In this document: piece by piece, positions 1 to 6,138 of the stretch | Position numbering within the stretch: position 1 is the stretch's first letter | Layout: every line of letters starts with the position of its first letter | Source of the DNA: Candidatus Aminicenantota bacterium | GTDB lineage: Bacteria; Acidobacteriota; Aminicenantia; Aminicenantales; Aminicenantaceae | Length of the DNA: 6,284 bases | NCBI GenBank assembly: GCA_030670375.1 | Contig: DAOVBT010000126.1 | Location: 1 to 6,284, forward strand | Reading direction: 5' to 3' | Notes under the pieces: generated by a model | Seen by the model: the letters and a program-made list of their open reading frames with translations, nothing else | Told to the model about the DNA's origin: nothing | Databases searched by the model: none | Program-made: the position numbers and the translations under genes

Positions 1-511
1 GACACACACCTTGCCCTCTACTCCCCATATAGCCTTTTCCTTTGCAGGAAGAACAGCTGACCATCCGTGTGAGCTTGATCCGCGTTTTCACTCCATCTAT
101 GGCATCCTGAAACCCAACCTTCATGGTGTAATGAAGATCTTCTCCCCTTTGAGGCCTTTGAGCTGCTTGAGTCCTTGTTCCAAAAATATTGCTGAAAACA
201 TCCTGGAAGGGTGAGGAGCCAAAACTGGAAAAATCGAATCCTTCGAAACCGGATGTGTAGGCCTGCTGGTGGGCGCCTCCTCCAGGAGGATGATCTCCGA
301 CAAAACCAAATTGGTCGTATTGGGCGCGTTTTTTAGAATCGCTCAGGACAGCATAGGCTTCCTGAATCTCCTTGAATTTCGCCTCAGCGGCCTTATCCCC
401 AGGATTCAGGTCGGGATGGTATTTTCTGGCAAGCTTCCTGTAAGCCTTTTTGATATCAGCTGTTGAGGCCTTTTTGTCTACCCCAAGAATCTGATAGTAG
501 TCACGTGCCAT
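1..511 (-). CDS. dnaJ: Chaperone protein DnaJ (Hsp40), N-terminal part, cut by left window edge
   Basis: Co-chaperone that delivers unfolded clients to DnaK and stimulates its ATPase in the cytoplasm. I translated 170 residues from the ATG at 511. The J domain (about 1-68) begins MARDYYQILGV, carries the DnaK-activating HPD at 32-34 and ends in a KRAQYDQFG-type helix. A Gly/Phe-rich stretch follows (about 69-111: GGG, GFEGFDF, FGSSPF). The start of the client-binding domain leads into the zinc finger: CSSCKGKG at 153-160, and C170, which sits 14 residues after C156 as expected for the first cysteine of the next Cys pair. The rest (family length is about 370 residues) lies outside the window. 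The start is supported by AAGGAAGG 7 nt upstream. It lies 29 bp downstream of dnaK with no separate promoter seen, so co-transcription is likely. The G/F and zinc-finger regions argue for true DnaJ rather than CbpA. Confidence 0.97.
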   Translation of the reverse strand, partial: MARDYYQILGVDKKASTADIKKAYRKLARKYHPDLNPGDKAAEAKFKEIQEAYAVLSDSKKRAQYDQFGFVGDHPPGGGAHQQAYTSGFEGFDFSSFGSSPFQDVFSNIFGTRTQAAQRPQRGEDLHYTMKVGFQDAIDGVKTRIKLTRMVSCSSCKGKGYMGSRGQGVC

Positions 512-540
512 CCCGGACCTTCCTTATCCTTGAAAGCGAC

Positions 541-2481
541 TTATTTCTTTTCTTCGTCTACAACTTCGGCATCGATCACTTCCTCATCCGCTTCCTCTGC
601 CGCCTCCTGCTCTTGTGGCTGGGCTTGTTCTCCAGAGGCATCCTGAGAGCCTCCAGCCTGCTGCTGTGCTTGCTGTTGCTGGGTGGCTTGCTGGTATATC
701 ATTTCGGTGAGTTTGTGCGATGCTTGGGAAAGCTTTTCCATTGCCTGCTTAATGGCCTCAACATCTTCTCCCTCAGCTGCTTTTTTCGTGTTATCGATTT
801 CCGCTTGGACTTGGATTGCCTCATCAGTTGGTATTTTTTCCTTATTTTCCCGCAGCAATTTTTCCAGATTGTAAACCATCTGGTCTGCTTGGTTCCTTAT
901 ATCTATGATCTCTCGCCTCTTTTTGTCTTCGGCTGAGTGAGCATCGGCATCATTGACCATTCGATCGATCTCCTGATCATCCAATCCGGAATGCCCTGTG
1001 ATCGTGATGGCTTGTTGCTTGCCAGTACCCATGTCTTTTGCTGACACATGAAGAATGCCGTTGGCATCGATATCGAATGCAACTTCTATCTTGGGTATTC
1101 CCCTTGGTGAAGGTGGGATTCCATCGAGGTGGAACCGGCCCAATGATCTGTTGTTCGAGGCCATCTCCCTTTCACCTTGAAGAATATGAATTTCGACGCT
1201 CGGCTGATTATCGGAAGCAGTCGAAAAGATCTCATTCTTTTTGGTAGGAATGGTTGTGTTCCGTGGAATCATCTTTGTGAACACCCCACCTAAGGTTTCG
1301 ATGCCGAGAGTCAATGGGGTAACATCCAGGAGAAGAACATCCTTCACATCTCCTGCCAGAACAGCACCTTGAATAGCGGCACCCGCAGCCACGACCTCAT
1401 CGGGATTAACTCCTTTATGGGGTTCTTTCTTGAACAGGTCTTTGACAGATTGTTGAACCATCGGGATACGCGTGGAACCACCCACTAAGATAACCTCATT
1501 GATGTCTCCAGGCTTCAAACCGGCATCTTCAAGGGCTTGGATGCAGGGTTGCTTTGTCCTTTCGATCAGATCTTCCATGAGCTGTTCCAGTTTTGAGCGA
1601 GATAGTTTCATCAGCAGGTGCTTCGGTCCTGAAGCATCGGCCGTGATAAAAGGAAGATTGATCTCTGTTTCCATGGTGGTGGATAGCTCCATTTTTGCTT
1701 TTTCCGCTGCTTCTTTCAGCCGCTGCAGGGCCATTTTATCTTGGGTTAAATCGATTCCCGCTTCTTTTTTGAACTCTGTCACCAGCCAGTCTTGCACTCT
1801 CTGGTCGATATCATCACCTCCGAGATGGGTGTCTCCATTTGTCGATTTGACCTCGACAACACCTTCCCCAACTTCAAGGATGGATATATCGAATGTCCCG
1901 CCACCAAAATCATACACGGCGATGGTTTGATCCTTTTTTTTGTCCATGCCGTATGCAAGGGCTGCGGCTGTTGGTTCGTTGATGATCCTAACCACTTCCA
2001 ATCCAGCAATCGTTCCCGCATCTTTTGTCGCTTTTCTCTGGCTGTCGTTAAAATAAGCCGGGACAGTGATAACAGCCTTATCAACCTTTTCTCCCAAATA
2101 ATCTTCCGCGGCTTTTTTCAGCTTTTGCAGTATTATCGCTGAGATTTCAGGGGGTGCATACTTTTTTCCTAACGCTTCGACAACAACGTTTCCCTTGGAA
2201 TCTTTGGACACTTTAAAGGGAACTTGTTTGATTTCCTCTGGAACTTCATTTTGCCGCCGTCCCATGAATCTTTTGATCGAGTAAATGGTATTCTCCGGAT
2301 TTGTGATTCTTTGTCTTTTGGCAACCTGGCCGACCAAGCGTTCCCCTTTCTCTGTGAAAGCGACGACAGATGGAGTCGTTCGCCCTCCTTCTTCGTTCGG
2401 GATAATTTTGGGCTTGTTTCCTTCTGTAACGGCCACAACAGAATTTGTAGTTCCTAAGTCAATACCTATAGTTTTCGCCAT
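541..2481 (-). CDS. dnaK: Molecular chaperone DnaK (Hsp70), complete
   Basis: ATP-dependent cytoplasmic chaperone working with DnaJ and GrpE in folding and stress protection. It has 646 residues, close to the usual 610-640. The nucleotide-binding domain (1-about 380) shows IDLGTTNS at 7-14, YDFGGGTFDIS at 190-200, NGDTHLGGDD at 215-224 and the third Hsp70 signature ILVGGSTRIP at 331-340. The interdomain linker DVLLLDVTP is at 381-389. The substrate-binding domain follows (about 390-500) with the helical lid (about 505-600). The tail is Gln-rich (597-609, QQATQQQQAQQQ) and then acidic, ending EEVIDAEVVDEEKK, the usual bacterial DnaK C-terminal theme. The ATG at 2481 is preceded by GGAGG (2488-2492) 6 nt away. 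The gene has its own promoter and sits 29 bp before dnaJ. No frameshift or missing key residue is seen. grpE and hrcA, often just upstream, are not there. Confidence 0.99.
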   Translation of the reverse strand: MAKTIGIDLGTTNSVVAVTEGNKPKIIPNEEGGRTTPSVVAFTEKGERLVGQVAKRQRITNPENTIYSIKRFMGRRQNEVPEEIKQVPFKVSKDSKGNVVVEALGKKYAPPEISAIILQKLKKAAEDYLGEKVDKAVITVPAYFNDSQRKATKDAGTIAGLEVVRIINEPTAAALAYGMDKKKDQTIAVYDFGGGTFDISILEVGEGVVEVKSTNGDTHLGGDDIDQRVQDWLVTEFKKEAGIDLTQDKMALQRLKEAAEKAKMELSTTMETEINLPFITADASGPKHLLMKLSRSKLEQLMEDLIERTKQPCIQALEDAGLKPGDINEVILVGGSTRIPMVQQSVKDLFKKEPHKGVNPDEVVAAGAAIQGAVLAGDVKDVLLLDVTPLTLGIETLGGVFTKMIPRNTTIPTKKNEIFSTASDNQPSVEIHILQGEREMASNNRSLGRFHLDGIPPSPRGIPKIEVAFDIDANGILHVSAKDMGTGKQQAITITGHSGLDDQEIDRMVNDADAHSAEDKKRREIIDIRNQADQMVYNLEKLLRENKEKIPTDEAIQVQAEIDNTKKAAEGEDVEAIKQAMEKLSQASHKLTEMIYQQATQQQQAQQQAGGSQDASGEQAQPQEQEAAEEADEEVIDAEVVDEEKK

Positions 2482-2526
2482 TTATTTCCTCCAATGAAAA
2501 TATACATTAATATTTAGTACAGTTAC

Positions 2527-2555
2527 AATATAAAACATGAGTGTTGTTTTGTCAA
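2527..2555 (-). promoter_or_regulatory. Sigma-70-type promoter of dnaK(-dnaJ)
   Basis: On the minus strand TTGACA (2550-2555) is followed, after exactly 17 bp, by TATATT (2527-2532). This is a perfect -35 and a 5/6 -10 with ideal spacing. The predicted transcript start near 2519-2521 leaves a leader of about 40 nt before the dnaK ATG. The surroundings are AT-rich. I see no CIRCE inverted repeat (TTAGCACTC-N9-GAGTGCTAA) and no sigma-32-like CTTGAA/CCCCAT pair. From sequence alone, transcription looks housekeeping-driven, with any heat control coming from elsewhere. Confidence 0.8.
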
Positions 2556-2638
2556 GTATTTTTGATGCATAAACTTATTCTTTTTGTTTATAGGTATATT
2601 CCCCGAGAACTTCTTAGAAAAACGAGATTCAGTTATTT

Positions 2639-3988
2639 TTAGCTGTCAGGATCTTGGATAAATCCTTCTTTCATCAGGAGTTGAACTTCTTCTCTGGCTT
2701 TTTTTATGATAGCTTCGGCTATTTTGAATCTTTCTTTAGCCGGCTGCTTAATTCTTGCTACGCCCTGTTCTATTCCTTTGGTGCCAACTACCACAGCCAC
2801 TCTGGGAAAAACTTCCCATTCATCCATGGTAGGAATGATATAGTCTTCACTTATTCCGTTATCTGCTGCAACTTTTGCTAATTCTTTGGCAGCCTCAATA
2901 CACATATCATCCGTGATCTTTGTGGCACGGATATCCAAAGCTCCTCTGAAAATTCCGGGGAATCCGAGAGAGTTATTAACCTGATTAGGAAAATCCGAGC
3001 GACCCGTGGCCACAATTCTGGCTCCCGCTTCTTTTGCCTCCCAAGGCCAAATTTCTGGTATGGGATTGGCAGAGGAAAACACAATAGAATCACTAGCCAT
3101 TTGTGCAACCCATTCTTTTTTTATAACGCCAGGTCCAGGTCTAGAGGCGGAGAGCACGACATCAGCTCCTTCCATAGCCTCTTTTATATCACCTCTTTTA
3201 CCCTCACGATTTGTGGTTTCACACAGTTTCCATTTTTCTTTATATTTCGTCTTCAGCATCATTTTATCGCCTCTGTCTTTGTGTAAAATACCCTTGGAAT
3301 CCACAGCAATAATGTTTTCTGGATTGACTCCGGCAGTGACGATAAGCCTGGCAATAGCTATATTTGCTGCACCAGCACCGATCAAGGCCACTTTTATATC
3401 CCCCATCTTTTTTCCAACGATTTTCACAGCGTTCAGCAACCCAGCTACAGTTACACAGGCTGTTCCCTGTTGATCATCGTGCCAAACCGGAATTTCCATT
3501 TCTTTCCTGAGGGTGTCTAATATATGGAAACATTTAGGATGGGCGATATCTTCGAGGTTGATACCGCCGAAAGTCGGTTGAATCCATTTCACGGCTTTGA
3601 TGATCTCCTCAGGATCTTTGGTATCCAGGCAGATCGGGAAGGCATCTACGCCACCCAAATATTTGTACAGAAGGGCCTTTCCCTCCATAACCGGAAGTCC
3701 GGCTTCAGGACCTATGTCTCCCAATCCTAAAACACGCGAACCATCCGATACAACAGCCACAAAATTCCATTTGTTGGTCATTTCATAAGCTTTTTCTTTG
3801 TCCCGATGAATTTTTTTGCAGGGTGCTGCTACTCCAGGCGTGTACCAAACGCCGAAATCGTTGAAATCTCTTATGCGACACTTAGGTAGTACTTCTATCT
3901 TGCCCCTATAAAACGGATGAAGACGCAAAGCATCTTTTGAAGGTTGCTCTGCTTTGGCCAGCAACTCTTCCACTGTGACTTCTTTCAA
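2639..3988 (-). CDS. Malic enzyme (malate dehydrogenase, oxaloacetate-decarboxylating), single-domain form
   Basis: Converts malate to pyruvate and CO2 with reduction of NAD(P)+, linking the C4-acid pool to pyruvate. It has 449 residues, fits the single-domain bacterial malic enzymes, and lacks the phosphotransacetylase-like extension of E. coli MaeB. The N-terminal domain has WYTPGVA at 48-54 (catalytic Tyr49), SDGSRVLGLGDIGPEAG at 81-97, GKALLYK at 103-109 (catalytic Lys104), INLEDI at 143-148 and HDDQQGTA at 170-177 (metal ligands expected at Glu146, Asp147, Asp171). The Rossmann domain has GAGAAN at 204-209, FSSANPIPEIW at 304-314 and TGRSDFPNQVNN at 328-339. I cannot decide NAD versus NADP from the motif. 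The start is TTG, fixed by AAGGAGG 5 nt upstream and by Met70 being the next in-frame ATG, which would delete the catalytic Tyr. It has its own promoter, is 132 bp from the purine pair, and no clear terminator follows. Confidence 0.95.
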   Translation of the reverse strand: MKEVTVEELLAKAEQPSKDALRLHPFYRGKIEVLPKCRIRDFNDFGVWYTPGVAAPCKKIHRDKEKAYEMTNKWNFVAVVSDGSRVLGLGDIGPEAGLPVMEGKALLYKYLGGVDAFPICLDTKDPEEIIKAVKWIQPTFGGINLEDIAHPKCFHILDTLRKEMEIPVWHDDQQGTACVTVAGLLNAVKIVGKKMGDIKVALIGAGAANIAIARLIVTAGVNPENIIAVDSKGILHKDRGDKMMLKTKYKEKWKLCETTNREGKRGDIKEAMEGADVVLSASRPGPGVIKKEWVAQMASDSIVFSSANPIPEIWPWEAKEAGARIVATGRSDFPNQVNNSLGFPGIFRGALDIRATKITDDMCIEAAKELAKVAADNGISEDYIIPTMDEWEVFPRVAVVVGTKGIEQGVARIKQPAKERFKIAEAIIKKAREEVQLLMKEGFIQDPDS

Positions 3989-3993
3989 AACTT

Positions 3994-4000
3994 CCTCCTT
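3994..4000 (-). promoter_or_regulatory. Shine-Dalgarno site that fixes the TTG start of malic enzyme
   Basis: Minus-strand AAGGAGG (3994-4000) lies 5 nt before the TTG codon (3986-3988). It is the strongest anti-Shine-Dalgarno match in the window, and no in-frame ATG or GTG lies at a suitable distance. It therefore decides the start and may compensate for the weak initiation codon. Confidence 0.85.
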
Positions 4001-4001
4001 A

Positions 4002-4033
4002 TGGCATCATCGAATCAGAGCTCTCAAATGCCA
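4002..4033 (-). promoter_or_regulatory. Inverted repeat in the malic enzyme leader, directly upstream of the Shine-Dalgarno site
   Basis: TGGCAT (4002-4007) and ATGCCA (4028-4033) form perfect 6-bp arms 20 bp apart. Between them is a perfect 8-bp palindrome, AGAGCTCT (4017-4024), which is not concentric with the outer arms. In the transcript the outer stem would end one or two bases before AAGGAGG. It could be a small hairpin affecting translation or a repressor site downstream of the promoter. The stem is short and the loop long, so chance is a real alternative. Confidence 0.25.
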
Positions 4034-4069
4034 CAAATTAGTATTATTGTTTAGGTATAAAAATAAATT

Positions 4070-4097
4070 ATTATAATCCTCTTAATTTATTAGTCAA
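4070..4097 (-). promoter_or_regulatory. Sigma-70-type promoter of the malic enzyme gene
   Basis: On the minus strand TTGACT (4092-4097, 5/6) and a perfect TATAAT (4070-4075) are separated by 16 bp. The expected transcript start near 4063 gives a leader of about 75 nt. It sits in the AT-rich gap between the AICAR transformylase stop codon and malic enzyme, which argues that malic enzyme is transcribed separately from the purine pair. Confidence 0.75.
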
Positions 4098-4120
4098 GCC
4101 GAATAATTGTCAGGACAAAA

Positions 4121-5200
4121 TTATCTGTGCAAAAAGCACCTTTCGCTGTCTGTTTCTCCATGTTTTTTTGTGATGATCATGGCCAGTTCCAATTCGTTTG
4201 CTGTCTGAAGGACTTGCTCGTCTCTTATCGAGCCCAAAGGATATATGATGGCCGTGATTCCGCTTCTGGCAGCAAGCTCGACGACATCCGTGAAAGGCAT
4301 AAAAGCATCCGATGCCATAACACATCCTTCAGAACCGTAACCGCGCTTGGAAAATTTGATGGCATCCTCTGCGGCATCGATACGGCTCCTCTGTCCTGAT
4401 CCTATTCCGTGTATCCGGCAAGCAGAACCGATCACGATAGCATTAGACCGGGTGAAGCACGCCACCGTCCAGCAAAAAATAGCAGCTTCGATCTCTTCTT
4501 TTGATGGAATTTTCTCGGAAACAACTTCCACAGATTCCGGTGATATGATCTTGGAATCAAACCGTTTTTGAACCAAAAGGCCTCCCTCAACTCTTTTGAA
4601 CTCCAGGCCGTTATCCCGAGAGGGATCATCTATGGGCGCAGTAAGTTTCACCACACGCAAAGGTTTCCTCGTCGCTAAAACTTCGAGGGCATCTGGATTG
4701 AAATCAGGGGCAAACACCACCTCCACGTTCCTGCCCTTTTCGACTATGATTTCAGCCAAAGGTTTATCGATCGGATAATTGAATACATCCACACTGCCGA
4801 AATTCGAAAGGGGATCGCATCCCCACGCTTTCTGAAAAACTTCTACTGGCTCCTCCCCCATTGCCACACCGCTGGGCATTTCATGTTTCACCAAAACGCA
4901 AATATGCCGATTAGGATAAATGCCAGAAAGCTTTCTCACCAGCCTGAGCCCCAAATCCATATCTCCGATGTTGATGTAACTCAGGCCTTTAGTCCCTTCC
5001 TGAATGAGCTCTAATGATGCCATGTTTGGGCCAGACGCTCCAGGCTCCTGGTAGAAGGCCGCGGGATATCCAGGATTCTCTCCATATCTCATCGAGAGTT
5101 TTTTCTCAAATGGGAGGTTCCCCCAGCGAAGAGTGTCCGGGAATTCCTCTTCCACTTTGGTTCGGTACTGCTTGCGAGTTGTTTTATCGAATTTTTCCAT
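4121..5200 (-). CDS. purH: Stand-alone AICAR transformylase (PurH C-terminal domain only)
   Basis: Formylates AICAR with 10-formyl-tetrahydrofolate to FAICAR, the penultimate step of purine synthesis. The 359 residues match only the transformylase half of PurH; the N-terminal MGS-like IMP cyclohydrolase domain is absent. Visible landmarks: MRYGENP at 37-43, LSYINIGDMD at 73-82, the catalytic Lys105-His106 in VKHEMPSGVA, GGLLVQ at 206-211, RSNAIVIG at 251-258 (Asn253, matching the active-site Asn of human PurH), GIGSGQRSR at 265-273, SDAFMPF at 297-303 and GSIRDEQV at 323-330. Two departures are notable. The usual KHxNPCG reads KHEMPSG. The C-terminus, normally FTGxRHFRH, has about nine extra residues and ends RCFLHR. 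The gene starts 7 bp after the IMP cyclohydrolase stop; its likely Shine-Dalgarno (AAAGGA) lies inside the end of that gene at a long 13-nt spacing, so translational coupling is likely. No other in-frame start lies nearby. The symbol is by domain; some schemes use another name for the split form. Confidence 0.9.
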   Translation of the reverse strand: MEKFDKTTRKQYRTKVEEEFPDTLRWGNLPFEKKLSMRYGENPGYPAAFYQEPGASGPNMASLELIQEGTKGLSYINIGDMDLGLRLVRKLSGIYPNRHICVLVKHEMPSGVAMGEEPVEVFQKAWGCDPLSNFGSVDVFNYPIDKPLAEIIVEKGRNVEVVFAPDFNPDALEVLATRKPLRVVKLTAPIDDPSRDNGLEFKRVEGGLLVQKRFDSKIISPESVEVVSEKIPSKEEIEAAIFCWTVACFTRSNAIVIGSACRIHGIGSGQRSRIDAAEDAIKFSKRGYGSEGCVMASDAFMPFTDVVELAARSGITAIIYPLGSIRDEQVLQTANELELAMIITKKHGETDSERCFLHR

Positions 5201-5207
5201 TTGAAAC

Positions 5208-5939
5208 TTACATCCTTTCCGCTCTATTTATGATGTGGGTATCGAATTTATGTAATAACAAATCGATCCCGAAAATGCAGGCCACAGCCACCCGAAAATC
5301 TTGGCCTCCCTCTTTGGGCGCAAGTGATCCGTAAACCCTGTCTGCCACCTCCTGGGGAGTGGAACCCTTTATTTCCACTTCCTGCGGCTCTCCCTCGAAA
5401 GATGGCAAGGGATCTCTATTCGCTCCCTCATAAGTCATGATCATTTTGCCTTTGCCCGGGACAACGGAAAATTCATAAATATTCCTCATAGATGAGCCAT
5501 CGGGCGCTTTTCTTATCAAACTGAGCGCTGCACTTTTGTTCGAAAGAATGCACCCGCTAATTCTGGGCGTAAAGGTCGGTTCGTCAGGTTCGTAATCCCA
5601 ATTTTTCAATGCAAACGCAAGAATTTCTGCTGCGCTTTCACTCTGGCCCAAGCAGGCCATGATATCTACGGTTTGTTTCCCGTTGCTGATGGCAATTCCC
5701 TGAGATAGGCAGAAAACGCTCGGGTAGATCAGCAGGTCTATGTTCCCTTTTTTCATAAGGTTTTTGTCTGTGGGCTTCACCCAAATCGCATCTTCTTCTC
5801 GCTCCATTTTTCTGGCTTGGCTTGAGACGGATCGCCCTGTGATGGCATAAACAACCAAAACCTTTTCCGTCCTTTTCTCTTGCCCGATAATAATTAGGCG
5901 TCCTGGATATTCTTTATTCACTATAGCCTTTTTGTTCAT
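5208..5939 (-). CDS. purO: IMP cyclohydrolase, PurO-type (IMP_cyclohyd family)
   Basis: Predicted to close FAICAR to IMP, the final de novo purine step, in the cytoplasm. The 243-residue protein resembles the PurO/IMP_cyclohyd family (NTN-hydrolase-like fold), known from archaea and some bacteria, not the MGS-like domain of PurH. Recognisable parts: YPGRLIIIG at 11-19, YAITGRSVSSQAR at 31-43, LLIYPSV at 69-75, AISNGKQTVDI at 83-93, the conserved YEPDEPTFTPRISG at 116-129, SLIRKAPDG at 140-148 and PLPSFEGEP at 177-185. It looks like the bacterial branch, which has the extended PSFEGEP region. Its partner is the stand-alone transformylase 7 bp downstream, which supplies FAICAR; that neighbourhood strongly supports the assignment. 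The ATG at 5939 has GAGGG 15 nt upstream, too far for an ideal site, so the exact start is uncertain. I identify the family from memory of its motifs; catalytic residues were not verified. Confidence 0.85.
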   Translation of the reverse strand: MNKKAIVNKEYPGRLIIIGQEKRTEKVLVVYAITGRSVSSQARKMEREEDAIWVKPTDKNLMKKGNIDLLIYPSVFCLSQGIAISNGKQTVDIMACLGQSESAAEILAFALKNWDYEPDEPTFTPRISGCILSNKSAALSLIRKAPDGSSMRNIYEFSVVPGKGKMIMTYEGANRDPLPSFEGEPQEVEIKGSTPQEVADRVYGSLAPKEGGQDFRVAVACIFGIDLLLHKFDTHIINRAERM

Positions 5940-5980
5940 TGGTTTTATTATATTCCCTCTGTATTTACTAGGACTTATGG

Positions 5981-6009
5981 ATAATATAATAGGTGGAGTT
6001 AAAGTTCAA
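5981..6009 (-). promoter_or_regulatory. Candidate promoter of the purO-purH pair
   Basis: Minus-strand TTGAAC (6004-6009, 4/6) and TATTAT (5981-5986, 5/6) are spaced by 17 bp. An overlapping TATATT at 15-bp spacing is also possible. It would give a leader of roughly 35-40 nt. The match is moderate. I see no guanine or other purine riboswitch-like structure in the short leader and no clear PurR-type operator. Confidence 0.5.
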
Positions 6010-6027
6010 ACACAAAAACAAGAATAT

Positions 6028-6051
6028 GGGGTCAAACCTTGACTTTGGACA
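6028..6051. repeat. Short inverted repeat between the divergent promoters
   Basis: GTCAA (6031-6035) and TTGAC (6039-6043) form 5-bp arms around ACC, just after GGG. A further TTGACCC (6112-6118) is complementary to the GGGTCAA at 6029-6035. The element lies between the -35 boxes of the two outward promoter candidates, where a shared operator would sit. The phrase GGGGTCAAACCTTGAC also resembles intergenic repeat units I recall near IS200/RAYT-type transposase genes in environmental bacteria, but that is memory, not a search. It may equally be chance. Confidence 0.3.
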
Positions 6052-6074
6052 TTCTGGTTCATTTCCCTTATACT
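6046..6074 (+). promoter_or_regulatory. Candidate promoter of the rightward LOG-family gene
   Basis: Plus-strand TGGACA (6046-6051, 5/6) and TATACT (6069-6074, 5/6) are separated by 17 bp. The predicted start near 6081 gives a leader of about 58 nt before the ATG at 6139. It is back to back with the purO promoter candidate. Confidence 0.5.
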
Positions 6075-6138
6075 TTTTCCTTAATCTGAATTACTCATAA
6101 ACACTATTTTATTGACCCATGACATCAACGAGGCAAAT

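Noticed and set aside
463..936. Long plus-strand open frame opposite the 3' end of dnaK, rich in Leu/Phe and resembling membrane segments
   Set aside because: It is antisense to the conserved DnaK lid and tail. Its hydrophobic look comes from the complement of Glu/Lys/Gln-rich codons, and it has no supporting start context.
1472..1930. 152-codon plus-strand frame inside dnaK
   Set aside because: Antisense shadow of a highly conserved DnaK coding region, with Ser/Pro-rich composition and no recognisable family.
2501..2521. AT-rich imperfect palindrome around the predicted dnaK transcription start
   Set aside because: Only about half of the positions pair. This level of symmetry is expected in AT-rich leader sequence.
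2533..2549. ACACTC in the dnaK promoter spacer (minus strand), resembling a CIRCE half-site
   Set aside because: The second half-site, expected nine bases further on, is absent, so there is no CIRCE.
2560..2638. Possible terminator after malic enzyme (TTCTAAGAAGTTCT-type symmetry near 2610-2620)
   Set aside because: No GC-rich stem followed by a T run could be found; the short A/T arms do not support an intrinsic terminator.
3006..3473. 155-codon plus-strand frame inside the malic enzyme gene
   Set aside because: Antisense shadow of the conserved Rossmann domain, with no independent evidence for expression.
3999..4034. Eleven-codon GTG-initiated frame in the malic enzyme leader ending in TAA at the Shine-Dalgarno site, a possible leader peptide
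   Set aside because: It has no ribosome binding site of its own, no run of a regulatory amino acid, and its length is easily explained by chance.
4081..4120. Possible terminator after the AICAR transformylase gene (TGTCCTGACA)
   Set aside because: The stem is four base pairs with a two-base loop and no T tract follows on the minus strand, so it is too weak to call.
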